64,000 nt of DNA from Streptomyces achromogenes (GCF_030816715.1 NZ_JAUSYH010000001.1:1736001-1800000); one strand, 5' to 3'; positions 45,211 through 55,898 are shown, counted from the first letter of the stretch. Program-made: numbers and translations. Notes: generated from the sequence alone by a model not told the origin.

Positions 45211-46999
45211 TGAACTTGTCCTTGAGTTTCTGGAATTCTTCATGCGTCTTGGCGAATTCGGTCTTGCTCACGCCATCGGTCGCCACGAAGTAATACCAGC
45301 CGTCGGCGGTCGGATTCAGCGTCGCCTTGATCGCGACCTCGCCGGGATTCCCGATCGGACCGGGCGGCAGACCCTTGTTGGTGTAAGTGTTGTAGGGATC
45401 CTTGTTCTTGGTGATCTCCGACTCGCTGATATTGATCTTGCTTTCGCTCTTCAGATAGTTGAAGGTCGAGTCGAACTGAAGGAAACCGTACGTCTGGCGA
45501 TTCGCACGGTCGAGGCGGTTGTAGACCACCTCCGCCATCTTGCGGTAGTCGTCGACGGTCTTGCCCTCGGCCTGGACGAGGCTCGCGACCGTGACGACCT
45601 GGAGCGGACTGTCCAGCTTGAGCTCTCTGGCCTTCGCCTCCAGACCGTACTTCTCGTACGCCTCGCCGGCGCGGGCGACCATCTCCTTCAGCACCACCTG
45701 CGGCTTCATGCCTTCGGCTGCGGGATAGGTGCCCGGGAAGAGAAAGCCCTCCAGCGGGTCCTTGATGTCGCTGTCCGAGTTCGCCCACTTGGGCAGTCCG
45801 AGGGTCTTGTACTCCTTCTCGGCGACCTTCTTGGTGCTCCCGGAGGACAAGCCGAGTTTCTTGTCGATGACGTTGTAGACCTCGGCATTTCGCTGCCCGG
45901 GTTTGACCAGCACGTTGGCCTGGCTGTCCCCGTCGAGCATCATCGCGACGGCGCTCTTCGCCGACATCTCCTTCTTCAGGATGTACACGCCCGCCTGGAT
46001 CTTCGCCCCGTCGGGGTTGTTGGTCACCGCCGAGACGAAGGCATCGACGCTCTTGACCACGCCGGCGTCCTTCAGCAGGCGGCCGATGGCCGCACCACCG
46101 GAGCCCTTGGGCACCTCGATGCTCACACTCTGACCCGTGCCCGCACCCGCGAAGTCCGGGGCCGCGCTGTAACGATTCTGGTAGAAGTGGTAACCGAGGT
46201 AGCCCACGCCGGCGAGACCACCGGTGAACACCAGGACGACGACCAGACAGGCGACGCCGTTACGGCTCTTCTTGCCCTTGGCCCCTTTGGACCCCTTGTC
46301 GCCCTTGCCGCCGCGTCCCCGCCGGTCGCCGCGCCCCTCCGGTGCGTCGCCGTCGTCCTCGTCCTCGTCGTCCCGGCCCGCGCCACCCGCGAAGAAGGCG
46401 TGCTCGCCCTGGTCGGGACCGGGATCCCAGTCGGTCTTCTGCCCGGGCTCAGGTCCCGGCGCGGCCGCCGCCTCCGGTTCGGGCTCCGGCGCCGCCTGCC
46501 GCCGGTTGGGCGGCTCCGGCGGCGGATACGCGTCCGGGGTGCCGTAGAGGTCGGGCTGCTGGGCGCCGTAGGCAGCGGCCTGCTGACCATAGGGATCGCC
46601 GGGATCGGCCGCGTACGGGACGTGGGCGTGGGTGCCCGTGCCGTCCCAGCCGCCCTCCTGGTACCCCTCGTGGTAGGGCTGCTGGTTCTGGGGGGCGTAC
46701 TGCTGCTGGTCCTGCTGGGCGTACTGCTGCTGGTCCTGACCCGTGTACTGCTGCTGGCCGTAGCCCTGGTACTGCGGGTCGTACTGCTGCGCCTGTCCCT
46801 GACTCCAGTCGCCGTACCCCTGCTGCTGCGGCTGCTGACCCTGTGGCTGCTGACCCTGCGGGTAGTGGTGCTGCTGCTGGCCGCCGTAGGCAGGCTGATG
46901 ACCCGGCTGGGCCTGCTGCCCTTCCCATCCGCCGTCCCCGTACAACGGGTCCTCCGGATGCCACGGTTCGGAGCCGGAGCCCCGGCCATACTCAGTCAT
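45191..46999 (-). CDS. mltG: Endolytic murein transglycosylase MltG with long cytoplasmic tail
   Basis: A 602-residue single-span membrane enzyme that cuts nascent peptidoglycan. Residues 1-245 are a disordered Gln/Tyr/Gly/Pro-rich tail ending in a Lys/Gly basic patch; the membrane segment is 248-272. The extracytoplasmic domain has EGFLFPGTYP (417-426) and catalytic Glu478 in SLVQAEGKTVDDY. AGGGGA precedes the ATG by 5 bases. Codon use in the final 300 bases is less GC-biased than in neighbours. The family normally lacks such a tail outside actinobacteria; it may recruit divisome or growth-zone partners. Confidence 0.93.
   Translation of the reverse strand: MTEYGRGSGSEPWHPEDPLYGDGGWEGQQAQPGHQPAYGGQQQHHYPQGQQPQGQQPQQQGYGDWSQGQAQQYDPQYQGYGQQQYTGQDQQQYAQQDQQQYAPQNQQPYHEGYQEGGWDGTGTHAHVPYAADPGDPYGQQAAAYGAQQPDLYGTPDAYPPPEPPNRRQAAPEPEPEAAAAPGPEPGQKTDWDPGPDQGEHAFFAGGAGRDDEDEDDGDAPEGRGDRRGRGGKGDKGSKGAKGKKSRNGVACLVVVLVFTGGLAGVGYLGYHFYQNRYSAAPDFAGAGTGQSVSIEVPKGSGGAAIGRLLKDAGVVKSVDAFVSAVTNNPDGAKIQAGVYILKKEMSAKSAVAMMLDGDSQANVLVKPGQRNAEVYNVIDKKLGLSSGSTKKVAEKEYKTLGLPKWANSDSDIKDPLEGFLFPGTYPAAEGMKPQVVLKEMVARAGEAYEKYGLEAKARELKLDSPLQVVTVASLVQAEGKTVDDYRKMAEVVYNRLDRANRQTYGFLQFDSTFNYLKSESKINISESEITKNKDPYNTYTNKGLPPGPIGNPGEVAIKATLNPTADGWYYFVATDGVSKTEFAKTHEEFQKLKDKFNARTGN
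46693..46740. repeat. 24-base tandem repeat in the mltG tail
   Basis: Two copies (46693-46716, 46717-46740; 23 of 24 identical) encode the octapeptide QQQYAQQD-like repeat of the MltG tail; a degenerate third copy follows. Expansion or contraction here would change tail length without a frameshift. Confidence 0.75.
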
Positions 47000-47122
47000 C
47001 GATCCCCTAGAGCCGCGAGGCGGTGGACACGAAGCCTTCGCGAGCCCGTCACCGTTCCGCCTCTCTCTGTGCGGTGACTGTTCGAACAGTCCCGCATCGC
47101 GCGGAACGTTACCGTACCGCGA

Positions 47123-47599
47123 TCAGATGACCACTTCGACGCCCTCGCCCGGTGCTTTACCTGACACCCGTTCGGATTCCAGCGCCTGCTGAAGGATAAT
47201 CACAGCGGCTGCCTGGTCGATGACCGATCTGCCCTTCTTCGACTTCACCCCCGATGCCCGCAGTCCCTGACTGGCCGTCACGGTCGTCATCCGCTCGTCC
47301 ACCAGACGTACGGATACGGGCGCGATTTTGTTCGCCAGTTCCTGTGCGAAACCGCGCACCTTGACCGCGGCCGGGCCCTCGCCCCCCTTGAGGGAGCGAG
47401 GAAGACCCACCACGACTTCGATCGGCTCGTACTCCTCGACCAGTTGTCCCAGCCGCCGGTAGGCCGCCGGCAGGTCCCGGCCGGGGACCGTCTCCACCGG
47501 AGTGGCGAGGATCCCGTCGGGGTCGCACGAGGCGACCCCGATCCGGGCGTCCCCGACGTCGATCGCGAGTCGACGGCCCTTGCGCATGGGAGCGCTCAC
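47123..47599 (-). CDS. ruvX: RuvX/YqgF, putative Holliday junction resolvase or pre-16S rRNA nuclease
   Basis: A 158-residue RNase H-fold protein. [13 protein letters not shown] carries the first acidic residue, [13 protein letters not shown] and [11 protein letters not shown] the second, and [15 protein letters not shown] the third. The family processes the 5' end of 16S rRNA in E. coli and resolves Holliday junctions in mycobacteria. The start overlaps the alaS stop (GTGA), standard alaS-ruvX-mltG order. Confidence 0.95.
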   Translation of the reverse strand: MSAPMRKGRRLAIDVGDARIGVASCDPDGILATPVETVPGRDLPAAYRRLGQLVEEYEPIEVVVGLPRSLKGGEGPAAVKVRGFAQELANKIAPVSVRLVDERMTTVTASQGLRASGVKSKKGRSVIDQAAAVIILQQALESERVSGKAPGEGVEVVI

Positions 47600-50268
47600 T
47601 TGGCCGTTTCCGCCACGAGCCGCTCGACGGCGTCGACGGCGTCCCCGACCGCGGCCGGGTTCTGGCCGCCGCCCTGGGCCACGTCGGGCTTGCCGCCACC
47701 GCCGCCGCCGAGGGTCTTGGCGGCCGTGCGGACCAGCTCACCGGCCTTGAGCCCGCGCTCACGGGCGGCCTCGTTGGTGGCGATGACGGTCAGCGGCTTA
47801 CCGTTGTTGACCGTGAACAGGGCGACCACGGCGGCCCGTCCGCCCTGGATGCGGCCGCGCACGTCGAGGACCAGCCTGCGCAGGTCGTCCGGCGTGGTGC
47901 CGTCCGGGACCTGGCCGGTGACCACGGCGATCCCACGGACGTCCTTGGCGGACTCCACGAGACCGGCGGCGGCCTGGAGGACCTTCTCGGCGCGGAACTT
48001 CTCGATCTCCTTCTCGGCGTCCTTCAGCTTGCCGAGCATGGCGGAGACCTTCTCCGGGAGCTCCTCCGAACGGCCCTTGATCAGCTCCTGGAGCTGGGCG
48101 ACGACCGTGTGCTCACGGGCCAGGAAGTTGTAGGCGTCGACGCCGACCAGGGCCTCGATGCGGCGCACGCCCGAGCCGATCGACGACTCGCCGAGCAGCT
48201 TCACCAGACCCAGCTGGGCGGTGTTGTGCACGTGCGTGCCGCCGCACAGCTCCTTGGAGAAGTCGCCGATGGTCACGACCCGGACGCGCTCGCCGTACTT
48301 CTCGCCGAACTCGGCGATGGCGCCCTGCTTCTTGGCCTCGTCGATGCCCATGACCTCGGCCTGGACGTCCAGATCGCGGGCGAGCACCTCGTTGATCTTC
48401 TGCTCGACGTCGGTCATCACGGCCGTCGGAACGGCGGACGGGGAGCCGAAGTCGAAGCGGAAACGGCCGGGCTGGTTCTCGGAACCGGCCTGGGCGGCCG
48501 TCGGGCCGAGGGCGTCGCGCAGCGCCTGGTGGGTGAGGTGGGTGGCCGAGTGGGCGCGGGCGATGGCCGTACGGCGGCGGCCGTCGATCGAGGCGTGGGC
48601 CTTGGCTCCGACCGTCACCTCGCCGAACTGGACGACGCCCTTGTGCACGTACACGCCGGGGACCGGCTTCTGGGTGTCGCGGATCTCGACGACGGCGCCG
48701 GTGTCGACCTTGATCCGGCCGGTGTCGCCGATCTGGCCGCCGCCCTCGGCGTAGAACGGGGTGCGGTCGAGGACGATCTCGACCTCGTCGCCCTCGGTGG
48801 CGGCCGGGGAGGAGGCGCCGTCGACGAGGATGCCGACGATGGTGGACTCGCCCTCGGTGTCGGCGTACCCGATGAAGTCGGTCTCGCCGGCCTTGTCGGC
48901 GATCTCGCGGTAGGCGCCCACGCCGGCGTGCCCGGTCTTCTTGGCCTGGGCGTCGGCCTTGGCCTTGTCCCGCTGTTCCTTCATCAGGCGGCGGAAGCCG
49001 TCCTCGTCCACGGACAGCCCCTGCTCGGCGGCCATCTCCAGGGTGAGGTCGATCGGGAAGCCCCACGTGTCGTGGAGCAGGAAGGCCTTGTCTCCGGCGA
49101 GGACCTGACCGCCGGCGGCCTTGGCCTCGGTGATGGCCGTGTCGAGGATGTTGGTGCCGGCCTTGAGCGTCTTGACGAAGGCGTTCTCCTCGGCGAGGGC
49201 GACCTTCTCGATGCGCTCGCGGTCGGTGACCAGCTCCGGGTACTGCTGGCCCATCATCTCGATGACCGTGTCGATGAGGTCCTTGACGACCAGGCCGGTG
49301 GCGCCGAGGAGGCGCATGTTGCGGATGGCGCGGCGCATGATGCGGCGCAGCACATAGCCGCGGCCCTCGTTGCCGGGGGTGACGCCGTCGCCGATGAGCA
49401 TGACGGAGGTGCGCATGTGGTCGGTGACCACGCGCAGCGAGACGTCCGAGTCGTGGGCCTCGCCGTACGCGACGCCGGTCAGCTCGGTGGCCTTCTTGAT
49501 GACGGCCATGGAGGTGTCGATCTCGTACATGTTCTGCACGCCCTGCAGAATCATGGCGAGGCGCTCCAGGCCGAGGCCCGTGTCGATGTTCTTGCTGGGC
49601 AGCTCGCCGAGGATCTCGAAGTTGTCCTTGCCGATGCCCTCCCCGCGCTCGTACTGCATGAAGACGAGGTTCCAGATCTCCACGTACCGCTCGTCGTTGA
49701 CGGCGGGGCCGCCCTCGACGCCGAAGTCGGGGCCGCGGTCGTAGTTGATCTCGGAACACGGACCGCACGGGCCGGGGACGCCCATGGACCAGTAGTTGTC
49801 CTTCATGCCGAGGCGCTGGATGCGCTCCTTGGGCACACCGACGACCTCGTGCCAGATGCGCTCGGCCTCGTCGTCGTCCTGGTAGACCGTGATCCAGAGC
49901 TTCTCCGGCTCCAGGCCGTAACCGCCCTTGTCCTGGGGGCTGGTGAGCAGCTCCCAGGCGTACTTGATGGCGCCTTCCTTGAAGTAGTCGCCGAAGGAGA
50001 AGTTGCCGCACATCTGGAAGAACGTGCCGTGCCGGGTGGTCTTGCCGACCTCTTCGATGTCGGGCGTGCGCACGCACTTCTGCACGCTGGTGGCGCGCGC
50101 CCACGGCGGCTTCACCTCGCCGAGGAAGTACGGCTTGAACGGGACCATGCCGGCGGGGACCAGGAGCAGAGTCGGGTCGTCCGCGATGAGCGACGCCGAA
50201 GGGACGACGGTGTGCCCGCGCTCCTCGTAGAAGCTCAGCCAGCGGCGGCGGATCTCGGCCGACTCCAT
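47596..50268 (-). CDS. alaS: Alanyl-tRNA synthetase
   Basis: An 890-residue class II synthetase. The catalytic core includes [38 protein letters not shown] (motif region), the editing domain has zinc ligands in [11 protein letters not shown] and [11 protein letters not shown], and the C-Ala domain ends with [15 protein letters not shown]. It starts inside the stop codon of the upstream coiled-coil gene (TGATG). Confidence 0.98.
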   Translation of the reverse strand: MESAEIRRRWLSFYEERGHTVVPSASLIADDPTLLLVPAGMVPFKPYFLGEVKPPWARATSVQKCVRTPDIEEVGKTTRHGTFFQMCGNFSFGDYFKEGAIKYAWELLTSPQDKGGYGLEPEKLWITVYQDDDEAERIWHEVVGVPKERIQRLGMKDNYWSMGVPGPCGPCSEINYDRGPDFGVEGGPAVNDERYVEIWNLVFMQYERGEGIGKDNFEILGELPSKNIDTGLGLERLAMILQGVQNMYEIDTSMAVIKKATELTGVAYGEAHDSDVSLRVVTDHMRTSVMLIGDGVTPGNEGRGYVLRRIMRRAIRNMRLLGATGLVVKDLIDTVIEMMGQQYPELVTDRERIEKVALAEENAFVKTLKAGTNILDTAITEAKAAGGQVLAGDKAFLLHDTWGFPIDLTLEMAAEQGLSVDEDGFRRLMKEQRDKAKADAQAKKTGHAGVGAYREIADKAGETDFIGYADTEGESTIVGILVDGASSPAATEGDEVEIVLDRTPFYAEGGGQIGDTGRIKVDTGAVVEIRDTQKPVPGVYVHKGVVQFGEVTVGAKAHASIDGRRRTAIARAHSATHLTHQALRDALGPTAAQAGSENQPGRFRFDFGSPSAVPTAVMTDVEQKINEVLARDLDVQAEVMGIDEAKKQGAIAEFGEKYGERVRVVTIGDFSKELCGGTHVHNTAQLGLVKLLGESSIGSGVRRIEALVGVDAYNFLAREHTVVAQLQELIKGRSEELPEKVSAMLGKLKDAEKEIEKFRAEKVLQAAAGLVESAKDVRGIAVVTGQVPDGTTPDDLRRLVLDVRGRIQGGRAAVVALFTVNNGKPLTVIATNEAARERGLKAGELVRTAAKTLGGGGGGKPDVAQGGGQNPAAVGDAVDAVERLVAETAK

Positions 50269-50648
50269 CAGTGGTCCTCATTCCGGTCGTTCGAGTACGT
50301 CGTGTCGTCGATGTACTTCGTGTTCTCGATGTACTGCGGGTTGTCGCGGTGCTGCGGGTGGGTGCGGTTCTCGATGGCGGGGTAGCGCCTGGGGGCGGGC
50401 AGTGCGGGGTCCTCGTGGATCCCGAGCGCCTCCCCCAGCTCCGCCTCCCGCCGGGCCATGTTGTCGCGGACGTCGAGCGCGAAATTCACCGCGCGGTCCT
50501 TGAGGCGTGCTCCCGTCTCGAGGGCCTTGTCGGCCGCGGTCGCGGCGAGACTCTCGGGGGTCAGCTGCCTCAGCTTGCGGTTGACCTTGGTGGTGGCCCA
50601 GACACCGGCGGCGACGCCCGTGCTGAACCAGAAGGTACGGCGGAACAT
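50268..50648 (-). CDS. Small protein with N-terminal hydrophobic segment, alaS operon (DUF6167-like)
   Basis: A 126-residue protein beginning [22 protein letters not shown], a short membrane-associated stretch, then [54 protein letters not shown], a charged helix. The C-terminal 45 residues are polar and repetitive ([18 protein letters not shown]). It is conserved upstream of alaS in actinobacteria with unknown function. Its stop overlaps the alaS start. Confidence 0.8.
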   Translation of the reverse strand: MFRRTFWFSTGVAAGVWATTKVNRKLRQLTPESLAATAADKALETGARLKDRAVNFALDVRDNMARREAELGEALGIHEDPALPAPRRYPAIENRTHPQHRDNPQYIENTKYIDDTTYSNDRNEDH

Positions 50649-50656
50649 CGCTGGTC

Positions 50657-51097
50657 TCAGTCCCTCTTTCCACGGGGTTTGCGCTTCTCCCGCCGGGAGA
50701 CCGCGCGGCCCACGATGACGGTCCGCCGGGGCTCCCTCGCGGGCGCGTCGTCCTTGCGGCCGCCGAGGGCCCGGCGGACGCCGTAGCCGAACGCGGCGAC
50801 CTTCACCAGGGGTCCGCCGAAGGTGGAGGCGACCGTGGTGGACAGCGCCGACGCGTTCGACGTGACCTCCTGGACATCGCTGGCGATCGCGTCGACCCGG
50901 TCGATCTGGGTCTGCGCGGAGCGCACGGCGGCGGAGGCGTCGGCCAGGAGCGGGACCGCCTGTTCGGTCACGTCCGCGACCAGCCGGGTGGTCGCCCTGA
51001 GCGTCTGGGCCAGCCTCGCCAGCGCGACGGCGAGGAAGGAGACCAGGATCGCCCAGAACACGGCCACCAGAATGCCGGCCACCTCTCCACCGGACAC
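50657..51097 (-). CDS. DUF948-type membrane protein
   Basis: A 146-residue protein: one N-terminal membrane helix (VAGILVAVFWAILVSFLAVAL), then a long helix of the DUF948 kind (TTRLVADVTEQAVPLLADASAAVRSAQTQIDRVDAIASDVQEV) and a basic tail (RRTVIVGRAVSRREKRKPRGK). GTG 51097 follows GGGAG. It starts the unit that continues into alaS, eight bases before the next gene. The function is unknown; DUF948 proteins resemble coiled-coil parts of membrane scaffolds. Confidence 0.82.
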   Translation of the reverse strand: MSGGEVAGILVAVFWAILVSFLAVALARLAQTLRATTRLVADVTEQAVPLLADASAAVRSAQTQIDRVDAIASDVQEVTSNASALSTTVASTFGGPLVKVAAFGYGVRRALGGRKDDAPAREPRRTVIVGRAVSRREKRKPRGKRD

Positions 51098-51193
51098 TGC
51101 GCACCCGCTCCCTCGGCCGACGAACACCTATCTCTGGAGGCGAGCCTATCGCGCCGCCACCGGCGTTCCGTACCGGATTAGGGGCGTGCAAAA

Positions 51194-51236
51194 GCCCGTC
51201 GCCCCGCCCGCCACGAAGGGCAGGGGGACGACGGGC
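51194..51236 (-). terminator. rpsD terminator hairpin
   Basis: GCCCGTCGCCCC (51194-51205) pairs with GGGGACGACGGGC (51224-51236) with one bulged base, about 50 bases after the rpsD stop. Confidence 0.65.
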
Positions 51237-51282
51237 CGGGTGCGGAAGTCCTGGGACCGCCGCGGGCCGATCCGGGCGGGGA

Positions 51283-51897
51283 TCAGCGGGCGTAGTACTC
51301 GACGACGAGCTGCTCGTCGCAGATCACCGGGATCTCCTTGCGGTTCGGCTCACGGTCCAGGCGGAACGCCAGGGCCTTGAGGTTCACCTGGAGGTAGCGC
51401 GGGGTCTCGCCGTCGGGGGCGAAGCCGCCCTCACGGGCGATGGAGAAGAGGGTCTTCTCGCGGCTGCGCTCGCGGACCATCACGACGTCGTCGGGACGGA
51501 CACGGAAGGAGGGCTTGTCGGTCTTCTGACCGTTGACCTCGATGTGGCCGTGCACGACCATCTGGCGGGCCTGGTAGATCGTGCGGGCGATGCCCGAACG
51601 CAGGACCAGCGCGTCGAGACGGCGCTCGAGCTCGATGATCAGGGCCTCACCGGTCTTGCCCTGGACCTTGGAGGCACGCTCGTAGGCGCGGACGAGCTGG
51701 CGCTCGGACACGTCGTACTGCGCACGCAGACGCTGCTTCTCGAGCAGACGGACCTTGTAGTCCGAGTTCTGCTTGCGGCCGCGGCCGTGCTCACCCGGCG
51801 GGTAGGGGCGGGCCTCGAAGTACTTGACGGCCTTCGGGGTCAGCGCGATGCCGAGGGCACGCGACTTCTTCACCTTGGGGCGGGACTGGTTCGCCAC
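51283..51897 (-). CDS. rpsD: 30S ribosomal protein S4
   Basis: A 204-residue primary rRNA-binding protein. The S4 RNA-binding domain is LERRLDALVLRSGIARTIYQARQMVVHGHIEVNGQ; EARPYPPGEHGRGRKQNSDYKVRLLEKQRLRAQY is the conserved N domain, of the zinc-free type. It is separated from the alpha operon in streptomycetes and stands alone here with its own leader. Confidence 0.98.
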   Translation of the reverse strand: MANQSRPKVKKSRALGIALTPKAVKYFEARPYPPGEHGRGRKQNSDYKVRLLEKQRLRAQYDVSERQLVRAYERASKVQGKTGEALIIELERRLDALVLRSGIARTIYQARQMVVHGHIEVNGQKTDKPSFRVRPDDVVMVRERSREKTLFSIAREGGFAPDGETPRYLQVNLKALAFRLDREPNRKEIPVICDEQLVVEYYAR

Positions 51898-52196
51898 TGT
51901 CTCTCGTTTCCTGGTTTCGGCTTGTCAGGGTTGAGGGAGGTCGCAATCCGCAGCCGGGGAAACCCGCCGGGTCCGCGTGGGACCTGTCGGGCAGCCGCTC
52001 CCCTGGTCTGGGCACATACGTGCAGCACGCGAGTTGCCCACCGACCGTTCCCGGAGTTCCGGGTGGTGATGGGCTGCCCGCGACACCTTCGACGGTGCGC
52101 GACGCTCCTGGAGCCGGTCCGAGGGACCGGTGCTCCGGCTGACTGTCCCGTTCTGACTGCACGGGACGCAGCACTCCGAGGGATTCTACAGGGTGC
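51898..52196 (-). promoter_or_regulatory. rpsD leader region with candidate -10
   Basis: The 299 bases before rpsD contain a good -10 TAGAAT on the minus strand at 52183-52188, just after the rarA stop, without an obvious -35. That would give an unusually long 5' leader of about 275 bases, rich in potential stems. Ribosomal protein genes often carry autogenous control sites in such leaders; I cannot identify a named motif. No coding signal is seen. Confidence 0.5.
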
Positions 52197-53552
52197 TCAG
52201 GACCCGTTCCGACCGAGGTGCGATCTGGTCCACTCGACCGCGTCCGCGTAGCGGGCCTCGGCGCCGTGCCGGGTGGGGGTGTAGTACTCCCGGCCGTGGA
52301 TCGCGTCCGGCGCGTACTGCTGGGCGGCGATGCCCTCGGGCAGGTCGTGCGGGTACACGTACCCCTGCGCGTGCCCCAGCTTGGCGGCGCCCTTGTAGTG
52401 GCCGTCCCGCAGATGCGGCGGGACGGGCCCGGCCAGGCCCTTGCGGACGTCGTCGAGAGCGGCGCCGATTGCCGTGGTCGCGGCGTTGGACTTGGGCGCC
52501 AGGGCGAGGGCGATGGTGACGTGGCTGAGGGTGAGGGCGGCCTCGGGGAAGCCGATCATGGCGACGGCCTGGGCGGCGGCGACCGCGATCGGCAGCGCGT
52601 TCGGGTCGGCGAGGCCGATGTCCTCGCTGGCGGAGATCATCAGGCGGCGGGCGATGAAGCGGGGGTCCTCGCCCGCCTCGATCATGCGGGCCAGGTAGTG
52701 CAGGGCCGCGTCGACGTCCGAGCCGCGGATGGACTTGATGAGGGCGCTGGCGACGTCGTAGTGCTGGTCGCCGTCCCGGTCGTACTTCACGGCCGCGCGG
52801 TCGACCGTCTGCTCCAGCGTCTGGAGGCTGATCTCGGTCTCGTCCTGGTCGAGGGCGGCGCCGGCGGCGGCCTCCAGGGCCGTCAGGGCGCGCCGGGCGT
52901 CGCCGCCGGCGATGCGCAGGAGATGGGCCTCGGCGTCCGCGGGGAGGGTGACGGAGCCCTTGAGGCCGCGATCGTCGGCCACGGCGCGCCCGACCAGGTC
53001 GCGGAGGTCGTCGTCGGTGAGGGGCTCGAGGGTCAGCAGCAGGGAGCGGGAGAGCAGGGGCGAGATGACCGAGAAGTAGGGGTTCTCGGTGGTCGCCGCG
53101 ATCAGCGTCACCCAGCGGTTCTCGACGGCCGGCAGGAGGGAGTCCTGCTGGGCCTTGCTGAAGCGGTGGATCTCGTCGAGGAAGAGGACGGTCTCCTTGC
53201 CGAAGCCGCCGATGGCGCGACGGGCGCCGTCGATGACGGCGCGGACCTCCTTGACGCCGGCGGTGATGGCGGAGAGCTCGACGAACCGCTTGTTGGTGGC
53301 CTTGGAGACGACGTACGCGAGGGTCGTCTTCCCGGTGCCCGGCGGTCCCCAGAGGATCACCGAGGAGGGGCCGGCCGGGCCCTTGGCGCCCTCGCCGACC
53401 AGGCGGCGCAGGGGTGAGCCCGGCTTCAGCAGGTGCTGCTGGCCCACCACCTCGTCGAGGGTGCGCGGGCGCATCCGGACCGCCAGGGGGCTCCCGGCGG
53501 GGTCCTTCTCCTGGCGGTCTTCCGCTGCGGCGGTGAACAGGTCGGGCTCCAC
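52197..53552 (-). CDS. rarA: Replication-associated recombination protein RarA (MgsA)
   Basis: A 451-residue clamp-loader-like AAA+ ATPase acting at stalled forks. [16 protein letters not shown], Walker [10 protein letters not shown] (69-77), Walker [16 protein letters not shown], sensor [11 protein letters not shown] and the C-terminal tetramerisation domain ([29 protein letters not shown]) are intact. The GTG start fits the family length. It precedes rpsD on the same strand. Confidence 0.96.
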   Translation of the reverse strand: MEPDLFTAAAEDRQEKDPAGSPLAVRMRPRTLDEVVGQQHLLKPGSPLRRLVGEGAKGPAGPSSVILWGPPGTGKTTLAYVVSKATNKRFVELSAITAGVKEVRAVIDGARRAIGGFGKETVLFLDEIHRFSKAQQDSLLPAVENRWVTLIAATTENPYFSVISPLLSRSLLLTLEPLTDDDLRDLVGRAVADDRGLKGSVTLPADAEAHLLRIAGGDARRALTALEAAAGAALDQDETEISLQTLEQTVDRAAVKYDRDGDQHYDVASALIKSIRGSDVDAALHYLARMIEAGEDPRFIARRLMISASEDIGLADPNALPIAVAAAQAVAMIGFPEAALTLSHVTIALALAPKSNAATTAIGAALDDVRKGLAGPVPPHLRDGHYKGAAKLGHAQGYVYPHDLPEGIAAQQYAPDAIHGREYYTPTRHGAEARYADAVEWTRSHLGRNGS

Positions 53553-53612
53553 ACCTGGGAGCCTACGTCAGGGGTACGACAGTCCCCTTCGGCCGCCCGT
53601 CCGGCTGCGGGC

Positions 53613-54272
53613 TCAGGCCCAGAGGTCGGCGCCCCAGCGGGTCAGGACCAGCATCGCGATGATGCCGGCATGCGTGACCGGAAGGACCCAGGTGAACTCG
53701 CCGAGGAACCGCTTCAGTCCGGCGGGGGCGGGGAGGAAGCCGTTGCGCACGTTGAACGAGGTGACGTACCAGAACATGGTGATCGTCGCGACCCACGCCA
53801 GCGAGCACCACAGGCACAGGGCGTTGATCTTGTACAGCGACTGGTACTGCAGCCAGGTGCAGAAGACGACGCCGAAGAGCGTGCCGAAGTTGAAGGTCAG
53901 CCAGTACCAGCGCGGGAAGCGGGCCCGGGCCAGCAGGCTCATGCCGACGCAGATCACGATGCCGTAGGCGACGAGGCCCAGCATCGGGTTGGGGAACCCG
54001 AAGACGGACGCCTGCTTGCTCTGCATGATGCTGCCGCAGGAGATGACCGGGTTGATGCTGCAGCCCGGCGTGAAGGTCGTGCCCGCGACCTTGGCCTCGA
54101 GGATCTTGAACTTGTCGATCGTGATGACCCACGCGGCGAGCAGACCGGCCGCGCCGGTGATCAGCAGCAGGATCGCGAACGCACGGCTGCCGCCCACCGT
54201 CCGTGGCTCGATCGCGGCCACGTGCTCGGGCTCGGACTCCGTGGAGGCGTCTTTCACTGTCGTCTTGCTCAT
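53613..54272 (-). CDS. Vitamin K epoxide reductase (VKOR) family protein
   Basis: A 219-residue membrane protein with about five membrane helices. Four VKOR cysteines are present: Cys71 and Cys79 in the outer loop ([13 protein letters not shown]) and Cys153/Cys156 in the active-site CLWC motif. In actinobacteria VKOR reoxidises a DsbA-like protein using menaquinone, replacing DsbB. No thioredoxin-like partner is fused or adjacent. ATG 54272 is used; a GTG one codon earlier is possible. Confidence 0.93.
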   Translation of the reverse strand: MSKTTVKDASTESEPEHVAAIEPRTVGGSRAFAILLLITGAAGLLAAWVITIDKFKILEAKVAGTTFTPGCSINPVISCGSIMQSKQASVFGFPNPMLGLVAYGIVICVGMSLLARARFPRWYWLTFNFGTLFGVVFCTWLQYQSLYKINALCLWCSLAWVATITMFWYVTSFNVRNGFLPAPAGLKRFLGEFTWVLPVTHAGIIAMLVLTRWGADLWA

Positions 54273-54577
54273 CACGCCGATCCGTCACTTGAGAGTTGGA
54301 CCATCTTCGGGCTGGGGCCATTGTGCCGCACAGGGCCGACCCTCCACCGTTCGGTGGACATAAGGAAGTACGCGCGGCCACCCCCTGGCGTTCGGTTCCG
54401 GCCGACGCTCGAAGCATGACAACACACCTCGAACCCCTCGCGGTGGACGTACCCGATCCGCAGACGGGCGGGCCGCGCGGCGCCGAGGGCAGACCCGGAG
54501 GTGAGCCTCGCGTGGGGCGCTCACGCCTCACCCTCACCCGGAAGGGGAACCGGGGCACGAAGAGTTGACGGCGGGCG
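54273..54577. other. Gap between VKOR and hisS
   Basis: About 300 bases without a supported gene. On the minus strand CACAAT near 54323-54328 is a possible -10 for the VKOR gene. A rightward 50-codon frame (54416-54568) is weak and not called. The hisS terminator closes the gap. Confidence 0.4.
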
Positions 54578-54606
54578 GGGACGCCGGGCAGAAGCCCCGG
54601 CGTCCC
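54578..54606 (-). terminator. hisS terminator hairpin
   Basis: GGGACGCCGGG (54578-54588), 7-base loop, CCCGGCGTCCC (54596-54606), 18 bases after the hisS stop. Confidence 0.75.
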
Positions 54607-54623
54607 GGCGCCCCCGTGAAGCG

Positions 54624-55886
54624 CTATCCGAGCTTCGACTCCAGTTCGGCCACGATCTCGTTGACGGCGATCGCCGTCTGCTCGCCGGACTCCATGTCCT
54701 TGAGCTGGACGACGCCCTCGGCGAGGTCGCGTTCGCCGGCGACGATGGTGTAGCGCGCCCCGCTGCGGTTGGCGCTCTTCATGGCGCCCTTGAGGCCCCT
54801 GCCGCCGTAGGCGAAGTCGGCCGCGACGCCGAGCTTGCGCAGTTCGGTGACCTTGGCGAAGAGCACCCGGCGGGCCTCCTCGCCGAGCGGCACCGCGTAC
54901 ACGGAGGTCGAGGCGGGCAGCCTGAGCTCCACACCCTCGGCCTCCAGCGCCAGCACCGTGCGGTCGACGCCCAGCGCCCAGCCCACCGAGGGCAGCGCGG
55001 GGCCGCCGATCATCTCGGAGAGGCCGTCGTAGCGGCCGCCGCCGCCCACCGCGGACTGCGAGCCCAGCCCGTCGTGGACGAACTCGAAGGTCGTGCGCGT
55101 GTAGTAGTCCAGACCGCGGACCAGCTTGGGGTCGTCCTCGAAGGCGACGCCCGCCGCGGTGATCAGCGCGCGCACCTCCTCGTGGTACGCCTTGCAGGCG
55201 TCGCAGAGGTAGTCGCGCAGCAGGGGCGCCTCTCCGAGCTGCTTCTGGACCGACTCGCGCTTGTCGTCGAGCACCCGGAGCGGGTTGATCTCCGCGCGGC
55301 ACAGCGTGTCCTCGTCCAGGTCGAGGCCGCGCAGGAAGTTCTGGAGCGCCTCCCGGTACACCGGGCGGCACTCCTTGTCGCCGAGGCTGTTGAGCAGGAT
55401 GCGGAAGTTCCGCAGCCCCAGGGAGCGGTACGCCTGGTCGGCCAGGATGATCAGCTCGGCGTCGAGCGCGGGGTCCTCCGCGCCGATCGCCTCGGCGCCC
55501 ACCTGGGAGAAGTGGCGGTAGCGGCCCGCCTGCGGCTGCTCGTAGCGGTAGTAGGAACCGGAGTACCAGAGCTTGACCGGAAGGTTGCCCTGCCGGTGCA
55601 GGTTCGCCTCCAGCGCGGCGCGCAGCACGGACGCGGTGCCCTCGGGACGCAGGGCGAGCTTGTCGCCGCCCTTGGTCTCGAAGGCGTACATCTCCTTCGT
55701 GACGATGTCGGTGGACTCGCCGACACCGCGCGCGAAGAGTTCGACGTTCTCGAAGCCGGGCGTCTCGACATAGCCGTAACCGGCGCTGCGCAGTGGCGAG
55801 GCGATGCCCTCGCGGACCGCGAGGAACTGCGCGGAACGGGGCGGGATCAGGTCGTACGTGCCCTTGGGGGCCTGAAAGGTGCTCAC
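54624..55886 (-). CDS. hisS: Histidyl-tRNA synthetase
   Basis: A 420-residue class II synthetase. Motif 1 region [19 protein letters not shown], motif 2 [23 protein letters not shown], the histidine-specific loop [15 protein letters not shown] and motif 3 GGGRYDGL, then the anticodon domain. The GTG start follows the metallo-beta-lactamase gene by 12 bases, a frequent pair in Gram-positives. Confidence 0.97.
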   Translation of the reverse strand: MSTFQAPKGTYDLIPPRSAQFLAVREGIASPLRSAGYGYVETPGFENVELFARGVGESTDIVTKEMYAFETKGGDKLALRPEGTASVLRAALEANLHRQGNLPVKLWYSGSYYRYEQPQAGRYRHFSQVGAEAIGAEDPALDAELIILADQAYRSLGLRNFRILLNSLGDKECRPVYREALQNFLRGLDLDEDTLCRAEINPLRVLDDKRESVQKQLGEAPLLRDYLCDACKAYHEEVRALITAAGVAFEDDPKLVRGLDYYTRTTFEFVHDGLGSQSAVGGGGRYDGLSEMIGGPALPSVGWALGVDRTVLALEAEGVELRLPASTSVYAVPLGEEARRVLFAKVTELRKLGVAADFAYGGRGLKGAMKSANRSGARYTIVAGERDLAEGVVQLKDMESGEQTAIAVNEIVAELESKLG

Positions 55887-55898
55887 GGAAGTCTCTTG

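Noticed and set aside
54416..54568. A 50-codon rightward frame starting MTTHLEPLAVDVPDPQ
   Set aside because: No clear ribosome binding site, no recognisable family, weak codon bias, and it runs into the hisS terminator area.
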